In this document: piece by piece, positions 43,293 to 54,769 of the stretch | How positions within the stretch are numbered: position 1 is the first letter of the stretch | Layout: the number at the start of each line of letters is the position of its first letter | Assembly (NCBI RefSeq): GCF_039555335.1 | Contig: NW_027305497.1 | Location: 589,501-653,500 of the forward strand | Origin: Amphiura filiformis | Lineage: Eukaryota > Echinodermata > Ophiuroidea > Amphilepidida > Amphiuridae | Direction of reading: 5' to 3' | Length of the DNA: 64,000 nucleotides | Made by a program: the position numbers and the translations under genes | The notes under the pieces: model-generated | Told to the model about the DNA's origin: nothing | Seen by the model: the letters and a program-made list of their open reading frames with translations, nothing else | Databases searched by the model: none

Positions 43293-43615
43293 AGGGCCTA
43301 AGCCCAAGCACAAGACCGCCGGTCTAGGCTAGTCTTTGCGCTGCTAAACATGTTAGTATGGTAAACCGTAAAGGATAACAGCTTATGCACATCTACCTCC
43401 AACTGCCTATACAATTAAGTCGCTGGTAAAAAGGGACGAGGTTGTCAAGCGTTAAGCCGACAAGGCCACTAAAACCAGGTTGAATTTGCGTTCAAGAAAT
43501 CCGGCTAGAGTTAAGACTCGGGCTTCGAGAGCGGCTAGGCTTAGTAGCCTCAAGGCCACCTTAAGCCAAAGGCTTACTAAGACTCCTATCATCGAGAAAT
43601 TCGCCCTATAGGCCT
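43293..43615. repeat. Interspersed repeat, AGGCTTAGTAGCC family copy 2
   Basis: Close match to 37606-37960 in the same orientation, ending ATCGAGAAATTCGCCCTATA. Built of short AGCCT/AGGCT words. Confidence 0.7.
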
Positions 43616-44690
43616 AGATATGGCCCTTTAAAATGTTAACATATCAGCTGAGGGTACTATTTGATGGATTCAGGTATTTGTTTTGTGATTGACTTAATCA
43701 TTTGCACGCCAGAATCATTCAAATATGACATGCCTCGTGACAATTGACATGCCAAAATAAGCCGTTTTCGGCAAAAAAAATTATAACTCTTGATAGGAAG
43801 GTACGTGCTACAGTGATGGTTGACCTACCAGTCTGTGCAGTATTGAATGGGCTTTCATTTGATACCTAACTTTGTTCATTTTAACTGAGGGAAAACTTGC
43901 AAAATGTAAAAATGTTTCCCCTACCCCTTAAAATTTTGATGTGTGTAAAAATTCCCGCCATTTATAAAAATCGGATTACAAGAAAACTACAAGACCTATA
44001 GGCTTGAAAAACTAGTTATGCACAGGTTCCTACTTGGGTATAACATTAATATCTTTCCATTCCTTCTCAATTTTCTTTTCTAATTTTTTTTATCAATTTG
44101 TGACATCTGTAGGCCTAAATTACGCAAAAAAAAAAAATATGAGGGCGACATGTTTAAAAAACTAATCAGTTATTCCCATGATACAGTACTACAGGGATAT
44201 AGTACCAAACTTGTGCTAAAATGCATATTTTTTTAGTTCTAATTTTTTTATCAAATTGACTCGCCACCCCATTTTTGAGCAAAATCGGGAACAATTAGTA
44301 CCTGTAATATTGCGCAATCGTGTGACCTATATTCAATGTGTGTGCACCAATCAGATGTCAGACTTGCACTACAAAATGATGTGAGCCTTGCAGAGCCTTT
44401 TGTGTGCCAATAGAGTTCAAATATGTTGTGATGATGTTGTCACTTATGGATCTCATATTTTATTTCCGTCAAAAGCATATGCCTCTACTGTAATGCTCAT
44501 ATCAGGAAAACAATGACAGATTGTGCACAAAATTTCAGTCTAGAAAACATATTTAAAACAATATTTTTTGAAACTTTATATTTTGCCATTTTTGGCAGTC
44601 AAACCTGCTTCAAATCTGAAACCGTGTCTTATACCATTATAAGTATTAGATTATGCAATATGCTATAATTCTTTCCTATACATAATATTA
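43616..44690. other. Unassigned AT-rich sequence
   Basis: No gene or clear repeat was recognised on either strand. Confidence 0.4.
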
Positions 44691-45240
44691 TGAGCCCTGG
44701 TGAGGGTAAAATTGGGGAGGGGGATTTTTGGCGAGCCGAAAGGTGGGGGGGGGGGGCAAGCAATTTTTGGCCAGCCGAGAGGGGGGGGGGGGGCAAGCGA
44801 TTTTTGGCACACATTCATGGGGCGCCTTTTAAATAAAACACTCTAATAAGGCTTAGGAAAACACTGTAGACCTGTGGAAACGCTTTAAATGCAAATTTTC
44901 TGCTCGCTGCACTCGCAACATAAGCTAAACATATAGGCCTAGTCTAGACCATTTGGATCCCAAAAATTGTGCATGTGAAAAGGGGGGGGGGCAAAAAATT
45001 TTTGGCGGGCCGAGAGGGGGGGCAAGCGATTTTGACAGGCCGAGAGGGAGGGGCAAGCGATTTTTGGCGGAAATTTACCCTTCCCGTGCTCATAATTATT
45101 GCACAGCCCCCAAGACTTGAATATACAAACACATTTATCAACACATTTACCACTTACCATTATGAGTAATATGCAATAGGCCTATTTGCTATAATTCTTT
45201 CAGCCCCGCCACCACCGAACCCCCCCCCCCACCCCCCATC
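44690..45240. repeat. G-rich repeat with GGGGCAAGCGATTTTTGGC units
   Basis: The word GGGGCAAGCGATTTTTGGC with neighbouring GCCGAGAGGGGG recurs at about 44728, 44790, 44990, 45010 and 45050. The same family appears at 48605-48650 and 49655-49710. Proline-rich open frames on the minus strand are artefacts of the C/G runs. A long C-rich run ends it near 45220-45240. Confidence 0.65.
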
Positions 45241-46340
45241 TCCCACTAAGCCTATATTGGTGTAGTGCTTACGACGCGACGCGAAATTTTTGTATTTATT
45301 ATTGGCCTCACACATGACTGACACTGCAAGTCATGAGGCGTCAAAAACTTATCCAAGCCAATAGACTCATTTTCAGAGTCTTTGACCATGCCATTGAAGT
45401 GTAAGGAAATTAACAAAGTCCTTCTGAAATGAAATTTTAGATTCCACGGTGTCAATTAAAAAACTGAAATGAAAAACGGTGGGGCTGAAAGGTCTATTAA
45501 AATTAAAACCGATACTGTAAAACGGTTCCTATGCGCTTGGAGAGATTATCACCCTCCCACTTAATCAGTGGCACTGATATTCCAAAGTTTGGTTATTCAG
45601 TGACAATATCAAACTGTCGAGTTTCAATGAATGTTTTTTACTATAAAAATAATACCATAAATGGCTTTGAGGAATTAACCAAGCACATGTACCAGTGCTA
45701 CACCTGCACACACACATATACGCATGATGCAATACATAGACTAAAATTATTAATGGTGAGCTCTTCCATTATTCTGTGATGAAGAAGCTTTTTCATTTCG
45801 TTAAATATAAGACGTTTTAACTTCTTCCAGTGACAACACATATTATTATATATCCACATCAAAATGTGTATGCAAGATGTTAATTTGTATTTTGTCATTC
45901 AAATTTTACGAAACACGTTTACTTTCGGTTTGAAAAAATATTTGCGCACACTACGATAGATCATTATTAATATTTCCCCTGTTTTGAAAATGCATGAACC
46001 CTATCAAAGTGTTTTTAAAATACGAATTTGAAAAATAATCAAGGGACAAAATTTAAGGTATGTTTCATAACTGTTCAGAGCTTAAAATTTACTTACATCA
46101 CAAACATTCATATTGGGTGAAATATTAAAAATGTTATTGTTATTATATGTTGAAGGAAACAATTAATTCAGTAAACATTATATTTTAGGGAAATATTAAT
46201 ATAAGCATAGGGCTGACATCAAAGTAATCAAGTGACCGACGCGTCGCGACGTCTCTATCATTATTTTTTCCCCGGCATTTTTCATGTGTGTCAGGAGATC
46301 TATGCATGGGGGTGAGACCGGTGCTGCGTGCAAAACCACA
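45241..46340. other. Unassigned sequence
   Basis: No gene recognised. Short open frames around 45531-45779 lack known domains. Confidence 0.4.
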
Positions 46341-46344
46341 TACC

Positions 46345-46490
46345 ATTGCAAATTATGATATTTTGCATATGCAAAATTACATGTATTTTAGGTATATCAA
46401 CAAGTATGTAGTTTTGCATATGCAAAACTACATACTTCGGCAAAATATGTAGTTTTGCATATGCAAAATATCATACTTTACCATGTTTAC
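46345..46490. repeat. Cluster of TTTTGCATATGCAAAA palindromes
   Basis: The word TTTTGCATATGCAAAA occurs three times (about 46361, 46412 and 46453). The middle one is the centre of a perfect 36-base palindrome at 46402-46437. Each half contains ATGCAAA, close to the octamer motif of POU-domain factors. Whether this is regulatory or part of a MITE is open. Confidence 0.7.
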
Positions 46491-47164
46491 GGTCACTATG
46501 AAAAAAATACATGTTTTGCTGTGAAACCCCGTGCAGTTCGTGTTTGTGAATAAGGGCGCATGTCACAATGATTGTTAACTTTAAATTTTAAAAGGCAAAA
46601 TATAGCGGATAGTGTATGTAACAAATGAATTAGCAATATCTGTATCTGTCTCCACAATCCTAAAGTATTAGCCCGGGAGTATTAGGCTACATACAATATA
46701 AATTATTCTTTGAAAGTAGAGAATATTCATAAAAGTGACCGTATCCATTCTGCCCCTAAAGCCGATACCGAACAACACATAAACAGCCTTGACCTGCGGT
46801 TGTCTAAAGATAAATATACCTTCAGCTTCTCCGTGTTTGCTACCATATAGGCGTAGGCTGCATGGGGTGTATCCTGCATAAATTAGTGTTCTTGTTCAAA
46901 CCTGAGACTACTATTATACCTCAGGCTCAAACACATGTTTCACACTTAAGTGAACGCTGCATGACTGTATGTTCCTGTTTTCAGGGATGATTATCCTAAT
47001 GTCTAATAAATTATGAGGGACAGTAATTTGGTAGTATGCACCCTTACAACACACATCGCGCGGTGTTTCTTTATGCAAAATCAAAGTTATGCAAAACATG
47101 ATACTTTGTAAGTATGTAGAACTGAATGCTATACCGGGGGACAGGCCCGAACGCATTAGGCCTA
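46491..47164. other. Unassigned sequence
   Basis: No coding or repeat signal recognised. Confidence 0.35.
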
Positions 47165-47890
47165 TTTAATTTTTTTTTTTTTTGAGGGGGTGCTGATTTT
47201 GAAAAAGTGGACTTTTTTCCCAAGGGGGGGGGGCGATTTTGGGGAAAGTGGACTGTCTTCTCAAAAGTTTTGATCTTTTTTGTCCAAAAAAGCGTAAAAA
47301 TCCTGCCGGGGGGCACTCGAATATGAAAGTGACGTAGCACGTAGGCCTAGGCTGTGCCCACCAGCGTATGAAACTAGGGATCTATCGGTGTAGAAATTTT
47401 CAGAAAAAACTCGGGGATCATTCGGCCGTAACGTCAAAAATGGGGTGATTTTCATTGTGAGCGCATATTTCACATCCATTGACAATCAAAAATAGCTGTT
47501 TACGGTCCAAAACTCTTTCATTTTGCTAAAAATGCGCGCGTAGTGCGTTGTTTCAATTTTTAAGGACTTATTGTTCAAAAAAGGGGTCATTCAGTGTAGG
47601 CTGCTGAAAAAACGGGGTCCCAGGGTGTAGGATTTGCCAAAAATACCGGGTTCTTTTCATGCGCACTTGACGTATAATTATGTCAATATAAGTAGGAGTG
47701 CCCCCGCCCTGGGTGAGACCCCGGGCGGGGTGAGACGTGGCCGTGCATTGACAAACAGGCATGAAATTGATATGTGTGGCGATGAGGCTCTCTGGCCGGT
47801 AGGTCCGAAGACTTTATCCGAAGACTCTGTTCTGGCTCCCGGATCAAAGTTGGCATGATTGGGCCGTATATTTAATATTTAGGCCTATGC
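47165..47890. repeat. Repeat-derived region with GGGGGGCACTCG-type words
   Basis: CCGGGGGGCACTCGAATATG (47305) resembles the complement of GAGTGCCCCCCGGGCTC at 52450. Text of the type 'aaaggggtcattcagtgt' and 'cggggatcattcgg' occurs through the block and parallels ACCCAATGACCCC words at 49980-50080 and 52280-52370. This is a dispersed family, probably a MITE-like repeat. Non-coding. Confidence 0.5.
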
Positions 47891-48265
47891 CTGTGACGGG
47901 AAAGGGAATTTCTAATATAGGCCTACTCCAATTTTTATTGCCCAATTTTTATCATTAGATCCAACAAACTTATATTGAACTTGGGGTCACCTGGGGTAAT
48001 ATGGCCCCTGGGGTAATATAGCCCCCTACACGTAGGCCTAAATCTGCTTGTAGAGAAAGGTTAGCGGTCACCTCTGATCCGGGCCTCTGATTGGGATGCT
48101 AAGGTCTCAGTTATGTGACCTATCGAATGTCCTTTTAGCTCTAAACATTACAGAGATCGAGAAGCAGACACTCTCCACAAAAATTTAGAATTTGGGATAT
48201 GACAACTATAGGCTACTGAGACCTACGGTAGGCCTACAGGCGGCTGAAACCCGTATAGGCCCATA
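47891..48265. other. Unassigned sequence rich in TAGGCCTA words
   Basis: Several AGGCCTA hexamer contexts (48035, 48235) and GGGGTAATATGGCCCCTGGG-like text near 47990-48030. No gene. Confidence 0.35.
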
Positions 48266-48680
48266 GGCGTAGATCCGGGGGAGGGGGATGGGGGATAAAT
48301 CCCCCAATATTTTGCCAGGGGGATGGTCCATATACAATCACCCCCCCCCCATGTTGACGCCTGTGTGTGGGTTTCAGACCAAAGTAACCTCATATTTGAC
48401 CATTTTAGCCCCCAAAGAGCCATTTTTTTCGCGCTTCACGCAAATATATTCCACTTTTGCACCATATTTCACCATGGCAAAGTTTTTCCCGCGCTTCGCG
48501 CGCATTTGTACCATAAATTTATTCTGTCGCCAAAAGGTGCTGGATTCACTATACTTGAGTCATTGAGTATAAGATTTCAAAAAGCGTCATCGGGTAGAAC
48601 ATTTTGAAAGCAATTTTTGGCCAGCCGAGGAGGGGGAGCGATTTTTTTGCACCTTATTCATGGGGCGCATTTAAAAAATA
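48266..48680. repeat. Dispersed repeat shared with 52580-52870
   Basis: GGATAAATCCCCCAATATTT, GGGGGATGGTCCATA and CATGTTGACGCCTGT at 48290-48365 match GGATAAATCCCCCCAATATA, GGGGGATGGTCCATA and AATGTTGACGCCTGT at 52611-52680. The unit continues into a GCGCTTCACGC/GCGCTTCGCGC-containing part. Non-coding. Confidence 0.65.
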
Positions 48681-49640
48681 AAACGCTCTAACAAGGCTTC
48701 GGAAAACAGTACGGAAATGCTTTTAAGGGCATATCTATTGCAAAAACAAGTTTAACTCCATTCGAAGAGAAAAATTATTACGTTACAAGTTTACACTAGT
48801 TGCAATTTTTTATGCGTATTTCTCCTGAAAAAAGAGAAATTGTGTTGGTAAAGTTCAGGATCTGACGGGTCCTTTCCTGTTCGAAGCGAAATTAATTTTC
48901 AAGGAAGCGGGCTGAATGACGTAAGTAAATGAAGAGGAAGCTATAGGGGAGAGTGGGGTAGTCCCGAACACCTTTTTTATTTAAGCCTATTACTACACAT
49001 TAAAACAACTGAGATAAATTATTAAACCATAATTAAAGAGTGGGATTTGCACCGTTCCCCTATGTTCACGATAACTCATGAGGCTAGAGCTCTTTTCATG
49101 CATGTTCATTCATGTATAAAGGCGCGGCCTTCAATGGTCTAGACTGCTCTGCATTCCCTTTTGATAAACAATTCATATACCATTCCATGCATAACACACA
49201 ACACAGTAAATATCCCTACTGCCCTGCCCATGGATAGCTAGCTGTTGGATCAAAACAGGTCATTGATGGATTTTCCATGATTAGAGGATGATAAATTAAA
49301 ATGGTCTACTACAGTAGACTATATCAATGGTCAACGAAAGGTTAGCTACCGGTACCAGCCCATTGAAATTGTTAATTTGCATAATAAATACAATATTGAT
49401 CACGCTCGAGCTCAAATTTACTAATAATAAAGAAGCGGCTGATTTTATCCACATGTTTAAAAACCATTAAATTTGTAATACTTGTCTTATTTTCTCAAAA
49501 AAGGAGTCATTTTCATTGTCCTCATAATATTAGCTTGCCAATGGTACGATGTTACCCTTTGATATTCAAATGTTCCTTTTCGCTGCACTCGCAACATAAT
49601 ATTTAGACCATTCAAAGTTTGCAAATTGGGATCTAAAAAT
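48681..49640. other. Unassigned sequence
   Basis: No gene recognised. A short GGGGAGAGTGGGGTAGTCCC word occurs near 48949. Confidence 0.4.
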
Positions 49641-50077
49641 TTGGCATGTGTAAGGGGGGGCAAAGATTTTTGGCGGGCCGAGATGGTGGGGAGCGATTTT
49701 TTGCGGGCCGTTTGAAATAATTTACCCTGGGGCTGGGCTGGGGATCAGTTGCCAAGCCCCTAGTGTTCATAAATACTTTGGCGGGTGGGGGGGGGGGGGA
49801 GAAAATATTGGGGGGCTCAAAAGTTTGGGTCCTAAAATTCCGGGTAAAATGTACGAGAAGGCACGTTCCAAAAATTTTGTGCGCTCCGCTCGATGAATGT
49901 TAAGTAGGCCCTATTCAATTTTGTAATCTCAAGCTCTAAAAGCATGAAAAGTCATACCCAATGACCCCCTTTTTTAGTTGCGGCTACCCAATGACCCCCT
50001 TTTTTTTTTTTTCTCTTTCCACTGAGCACATACTTCGGTGCCAGTGCTTTTATTTTTGGTTGCGGCTACCCAATGAC
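49641..50077. repeat. G-rich repeat and ACCCAATGACCCC repeat, left part
   Basis: Contains GGGGGGCAAAGATTTTTGGC (49656) and three ACCCAATGAC words (49957, 49984, 50069). Related ACCCAATGACCCC words resume at 52280, so the LINE and the palindromic element lie within or beside one larger repeat. Confidence 0.5.
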
Positions 50078-51175
50078 AATACAATACAATACAATATACG
50101 GAATTTATATAGTGCCTTAGCATAAGTATGAACAAAGCGCTTTACAATGATCTTAAAAGTACCACTTACACTACATCTTAGGCTACACTTAATGTACAAC
50201 TTAATTAAAAATAAAAAACTTAGTTTGGAAACAAATAGGTTTTCAGGTTAGATTTAAAAGTGGCCAGACTATGTGAAGTACGAAGTTTTAAAGGTAATTT
50301 GTTCCAGAGAGCTGGCACAGAATTGCAGAAGGCATTATTCCCATATGTTGTGTGAGTTCTTTTACATTCAAGCAGACTGCCATCAGCATGTGATCGTAGG
50401 AACATACCATCAGAAAATGTGTGAGATTTTAGGAGATTTTGTATGTACAGTGGTGTTGTTTCATGTCTACTTTTATAAGCGAATGTGAGTAGTTTGTAGG
50501 TAATACGCTCATTTACTGGAAGCCATGCAGTGAAGCTCTTTCAGCAGAGGAGTGGTGTGTTCCATACGGTTTGCCTTGAAAACAAGTCTGGCAGCTCTGT
50601 TTTGTATCTTTTGTAGTTTTTGTGGGTTTTTTTTTACAGTTGTTCCATATAATAAAGAGTTACAATAATCAATTCGAGAAATAACAAGTGAGCGGACAGC
50701 ATGGTTGCAAGTATCGTTATCAATATAACAGCGAATGCGTCCTATATTACGAAGATGATAATTTAAAGAGCGAGAGACAGCAGATATTTGAGATGACATA
50801 GACATGGTTGAATCAAAAAGAACTCCAAGGTTGCGTACAGAATCAGATGGTTTGATAATTGTTCCACATACATTAAGAGTTGGTTCATATAATATATTTC
50901 AAATTATATGCAGAGCTAGCAACAAAGAATTCGGTTTTATCTTCATTCAGTTTAAGCTTATTTACATTCATCCAATTCTTGATTTCAGCAATACATGATT
51001 CCAATTTGAAAAGAGCAGTTACACTATCTCCAGGTATGCGGGGATTAAATTCTGTATATATTTGCGTATCATCTGCGTATATGTGATAGTTCAATCTGTG
51101 TTTCTGGATAATTTTTCCAAGTGGGTATGTGTAGTAGCTAAACATCCCAGGACCTACCACTGATCCCTGCACTCT
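50078..51175 (-). pseudogene. CR1/L2-like LINE reverse transcriptase fragment
   Basis: Minus strand: QGSVVGPGMFSYYTYPLGKI leads to YHIYADDTQIY, the RT active-site box, then WMNVNKLKLNEDKTEF. After a frameshift come SLVISRIDYCNSLLYGTTVK and LQKIQNRAARLVFKANRMEH. After another come LPVNERITYKLLTFAYKSRH and NSVPALWNKLPLKLRTSHSL, ending FKSNLKTYLFPN-stop at 50220. The 3' UTR then reads AAAGCGCTTTGTTCATACTT, TATATAAATTCCG and a (TATTG)n tail ending near 50078, as in CR1/L2-type LINEs. It is 5' truncated before the QGSVxGP motif exactly at the 51.2-kb palindromic element, and carries at least two frameshifts. Confidence 0.85.
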
Positions 51176-52076
51176 CAGAACATTGGATAAAAAATGAATG
51201 GGCAGAAAACAGTTGGTTAAAAAATGCCCAACAATGGTTAAGATTCTTGAAGTTGGGCAAAATACAGTTTAATACATGGTTGGTCAAACCTGTCAATATG
51301 GTATTTACACCTTGGTAAAAACATCCTTTTCCCGCCAATAAAGTTGGGCAAAGTATGGTTTTGCCCAACCATGGTCACATGGTGTTCCTTTGCGAACTGT
51401 GATTGGTCATTGTGTTGGGCAAAAATGCATTTCAGAAAACAAGATGGCCGATATGAGTAGCTTGCTGCAAAGCTGAGGATCGGGGTCTTCAAGATCTGTT
51501 GGAGACATTTGAAGGTAGGAAATTATATTAAAAAGTATATCATTTCATCGGGTATAACACTTAGTTTAAGTGTGTGCGAGGCCGAGACTGTGAGCAAGAC
51601 TTACGATGCTTTATCGACGACAGCTACCCCACAACCGGTAAGCTTAAGCTTAAGCTTACCGGTTGTGGTGGTAGCTGTCGTCGATAAAGCATCGTAAGTC
51701 TTGCTCACAGTCTGGCCTCGCACACACTTAAACTAAGTGTTATACCCGCTAAAATGTTTATAATATAAGTTTCCTACCTTCAAATGTCTCCAATTGGTTA
51801 AAATATGAACAATGAAATGAACTTCCCATTCATAGTGTTTAACCAACTATTGGTTATATTTTGCCCATTTTGCCCAACATGCTTTGCCCAACTGGTTGGT
51901 TACCGTAATGTTAACCAGTAGTTGGTCAATGTTTTTAACCAACCTGTGGTTATATTGTTAATCAACCCAGGTTGGTTAACAATATAACCAACTGTTGGGC
52001 TGTTCACCTGTAAATACATGGTTGGTTAAAATTTTAACCAAGTTGGTTAAAATTTTTAACCAATGTTCTGAGAGTG
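51172..52076. mobile_element. Palindromic DNA element with CTCTCAGAACATTGG ends
   Basis: Ends CTCTCAGAACATTGG (from about 51173) and CCAATGTTCTGAGAG (to about 52076) are exact inverted copies. Sub-terminal parts repeat TTGGTTAAAA and CCAACC words in both orientations. The centre is a near-perfect palindrome, 51499-51792. No transposase is encoded. The element abuts the 5' end of the LINE fragment. Confidence 0.75.
51499..51792. repeat. Near-perfect palindrome with arms of about 147 bases
   Basis: The centre at 51648/51649 is AAGCTTAAGCTTAAGCTT flanked by CACAACCGGT/ACCGGTTGTG. Arms share GACGATGCTTTATCGACGAC-like text (CGATGCTTTATCGACGACAG and complement) and extend out to TTGGAGACATTTGAAGGTAG and its complement with only a few mismatches and small indels. 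Confidence 0.9.
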
Positions 52077-52560
52077 TGGGGTAGGCCAAATTCCATTGTT
52101 TGAGTTTTAGAAAAATCACCACCTATACCAACTTGACCCCCCTTTTTTCTAGATTTTCTAGAATAGCATCATCAAAATGGAACAAAATAATGCCGAAACT
52201 TTCAAATTTTGCTCCATTTTTTCAAAATTATGAAACTTTCAAAATTTTGCTCAATTTTTTCAAAATTTTCTACCCGATGACCCTTTTTTGAAATCTTATA
52301 CTCAATGACCCCTTTAAAAATATTATACCCAATGACCCCTTTTTTTTATTTTGTTTGTACCCAATGACCCCTTTTTTTTAAATAACGCTTTGTACCCGAT
52401 GCCCCTACTTCGCGACGCCGGTAGGCACATATCCATCACTTCTAAAGTTGAGTGCCCCCCGGGCTCAAGCTACAAATCAACTGGCAAATTAATGTGCGCA
52501 CTTAACAATTAACACTGTGACTCCAATGAGTAATAACTCCAACGGTATAATTTTTCAGTT
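52077..52560. repeat. ACCCAATGACCCC repeat, right part
   Basis: CTCAATGACCCC, ACCCAATGACCCC (twice) and ACCCGATGCCCC words follow each other at 52281-52405 and lead to GAGTGCCCCCCGGGCTC. Non-coding. Confidence 0.55.
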
Positions 52561-52579
52561 TAGCTAATTAGTTAGTGAC

Positions 52580-53060
52580 CATAGGGATAGATCCCGGGGG
52601 CCCCTGGGGGGGGATAAATCCCCCCAATATATTATTAGGGGGATGGTCCATACAATCATACCCTCAATGTTGACGCCTGTATGGGTTTCTAACCAAAATT
52701 AACTCCATATTTGGTCATTTTAAAATAAATTCGCTCAAATTAATTCCAGTTTTGTACTACCGTATATTTCACCAGTTTAGCTTCAATATGGCATTTGTAC
52801 CATAAATTTATTTTGTCTGCAAAAGGTGGACTTCAAGAAATTTTCACCAACCCTGTCAAAAAGAAATCTATGCCACTATTAATAGGCCTATATTTTTGCT
52901 TTCTGTTTTAGGACATGAAGGGGGGGGGATAAAAAAAATTTAGACCATAAAGAGGGGGGGATCAAAAAATTCATACTTTTTTGGGGGGATCAAAAAATTT
53001 TTTGACGTCCGAGGTTCCAACTTTTCCAACACCCCCCCACACACACACAAAAAGTATTTA
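52580..53060. repeat. Dispersed repeat shared with 48266-48680, with G-rich tail
   Basis: Same unit as at 48.3 kb. It continues into GGGGGGGGATAAAAAAAATT and GGGGGATCAAAAAATT words (52920-52995), then a CCCCCCAC and CACACACA run. Non-coding. Confidence 0.6.
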
Positions 53061-53856
53061 TGAACACTCCATAAACGGGGTTTTGTAGTGTGACATGTTG
53101 CTCCACACTATATTATCATTTGATATAATACTACATCCTCCAAAATAATAAAAAAAAGAGTTGTTACAGGAATTTGCAAAGGACTGTCTCGGGGTCCGAG
53201 GCCAATGGGGCTTTTTGTTTTGCTCAGATGGCGAGCATTTTTTTCCAGGTTTTTTTTCGTAAAATGTACCTAGCCCCCTCAGTCGACTCGAGGTTTGGAC
53301 AGTCATGTAGTTCAACTTCAGGATGTCAGCCTTTTAACTCCAATTTACGCACGACTAGCGTTTCTAGATATTTTCTACAACACAATACAAGTTCACGTGT
53401 ACACAATACACATACGGAAAGCTCCCACGTTTTTCGCAGTCAAAACATAAACATACGGTACATTACCTGAATTTGTACCTCATCGCTACACATTTGCAAG
53501 TCTAAACGTAGTGGAAGCAAGGAAGTACTTATCAACTTTGGTGACAATGAGTGACAAGACTTCGTCGACTTATTCCTGACATATTTTTGACGTTGTTTTC
53601 CAGTGCATGAGTGAGCATTGAGTTGAGATAGGCTGAGACTCAGTATATGGGCTGGCTGGTCACACTAAATGCACTAGTGAAGCTGTACTTTCAATCAGGT
53701 CAAAACTATTTTAAAAAAATAGTAATAGAGGTATCCGGTTTGGATCACGCTTGATCTTCAACTTGATTTAACCGAGCTTGGTGAGTCCACTTTACGTCCT
53801 CTGACCAAGAAGTTTTATAGATTGATGGAACATTTTGAAATCAACAATATTTCAAT
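53061..53856 (+). promoter_or_regulatory. Upstream region and probable 5' UTR of the SLC7 transporter gene
   Basis: This is the least repetitive stretch in the right half, directly before the start codon at 53857. No TATA box or transcription start can be fixed from sequence alone. Assigned by position only. Confidence 0.35.
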
Positions 53857-54412
53857 ATGGGTGATGATCGGACCGCAGCGGACGCAGTACCAGAGGTTAT
53901 AACTGCACCATCTGGAAATGAAGATCCCAAACCAGCAGAAGCTGCATCAGCTTTGGGTTCCACAGAGAAGCCTGCAAATGGCCAGGTGGCAGACTCTGAT
54001 CTTGTTAGACTTGAACCGACCATGAACCTTTTCAATGGTGTGACCATCATTTGCGGAATTATCATAGGGTCGGGTATTTTCATTTCGCCTACAATTGTGT
54101 TAAACTTAACTGGATCTGTAGGGTTATCATTGGTCATTTGGGCAGCATGTGGTGTTTTCTCCATGATAGGAGCGCTTTGTTATGGAGAGTTGGGCACGAT
54201 GATCACAATGTCTGGTGGAGATTATCCGCACATCTTGAAAGCTTTCGGTGGTCTGCCAGCCTTCCTCCTTCTGTGGGTTACATTGTTAATTATTAGACCA
54301 ACAGCGCAGGCTGTGGTGGCACTGACTTTTGGCAACTACATTCTTCAGCCGTTCTTTGAAGATTGCGATGTACCGAAGAACGCACCGATTCTTCTCGCAG
54401 CTGTGTGCATCA
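53857..54412 (+). CDS. First coding exon of an SLC7 amino-acid transporter (heteromeric transporter light chain), partial
   Basis: 185 codons plus one base of an APC-superfamily transporter. Residues 1-55 are a soluble, Ala/Pro/Glu-rich N-tail. TM1 (about 57-80) holds [11 protein letters not shown], the substrate-binding unwound segment. TM2 (about 88-110) ends in CYGELGT, TM3 follows [20 protein letters not shown] with [14 protein letters not shown], and TM4 starts after [12 protein letters not shown]. Cys170 sits between TM3 and TM4, where LAT and y+LAT light chains form the disulfide with the 4F2hc/SLC3A2 heavy chain. Sequence words fit LAT1/LAT2 (SGGDY, LLIIRP) and y+LAT ([11 protein letters not shown]) alike, so I do not choose a subtype. 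The exon ends at ATCA with donor GTAAGTAT at 54413. Without splicing the frame would stop at 54435. Likely role is exchange of neutral or cationic amino acids across the plasma membrane. Confidence 0.88.
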
Positions 54413-54769
54413 GTAAGTATGAGCTCAATTTTTAAATGTTTTTTCTGATTGTCCGATTTTAATTTAATATTGTTAATGTTTGTATAATTTGTTTGATTCT
54501 TTGTCTGCTTGTTTTAGGTTTTTGACAGATGACATCGTCATTGTGAATAAAAAAATATTTAGTGATCTTAAGTTTGTGATTGTTACAAGCTGGCTGTTGG
54601 ATTTTAAATTAAGTACCGTTAGCCGGTACCTACCGTACTGTAGGCCTACTCATGGAGGCAAACTGAAATCTTTTGTGATACATGACTGAGACCCATATAA
54701 GGTCATGTGTCTTATGGTGGGGCACATTTGCGTTACAAGCACTGATTTTGATCATTTGTCTTCCTTTTC

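Noticed and set aside
44629-45160. Proline-rich open frames on the minus strand
   Set aside because: They arise from C/G homopolymer runs in a dispersed repeat.
51138-51492. Open frames spanning the LINE end and the palindromic element
   Set aside because: They cross the element boundary and read its inverted terminal text. No domain.
54480-54689. Possible second exon of the SLC7 gene
   Set aside because: The text does not continue the expected TM4-TM5 sequence, and no coherent acceptor and reading phase was found.
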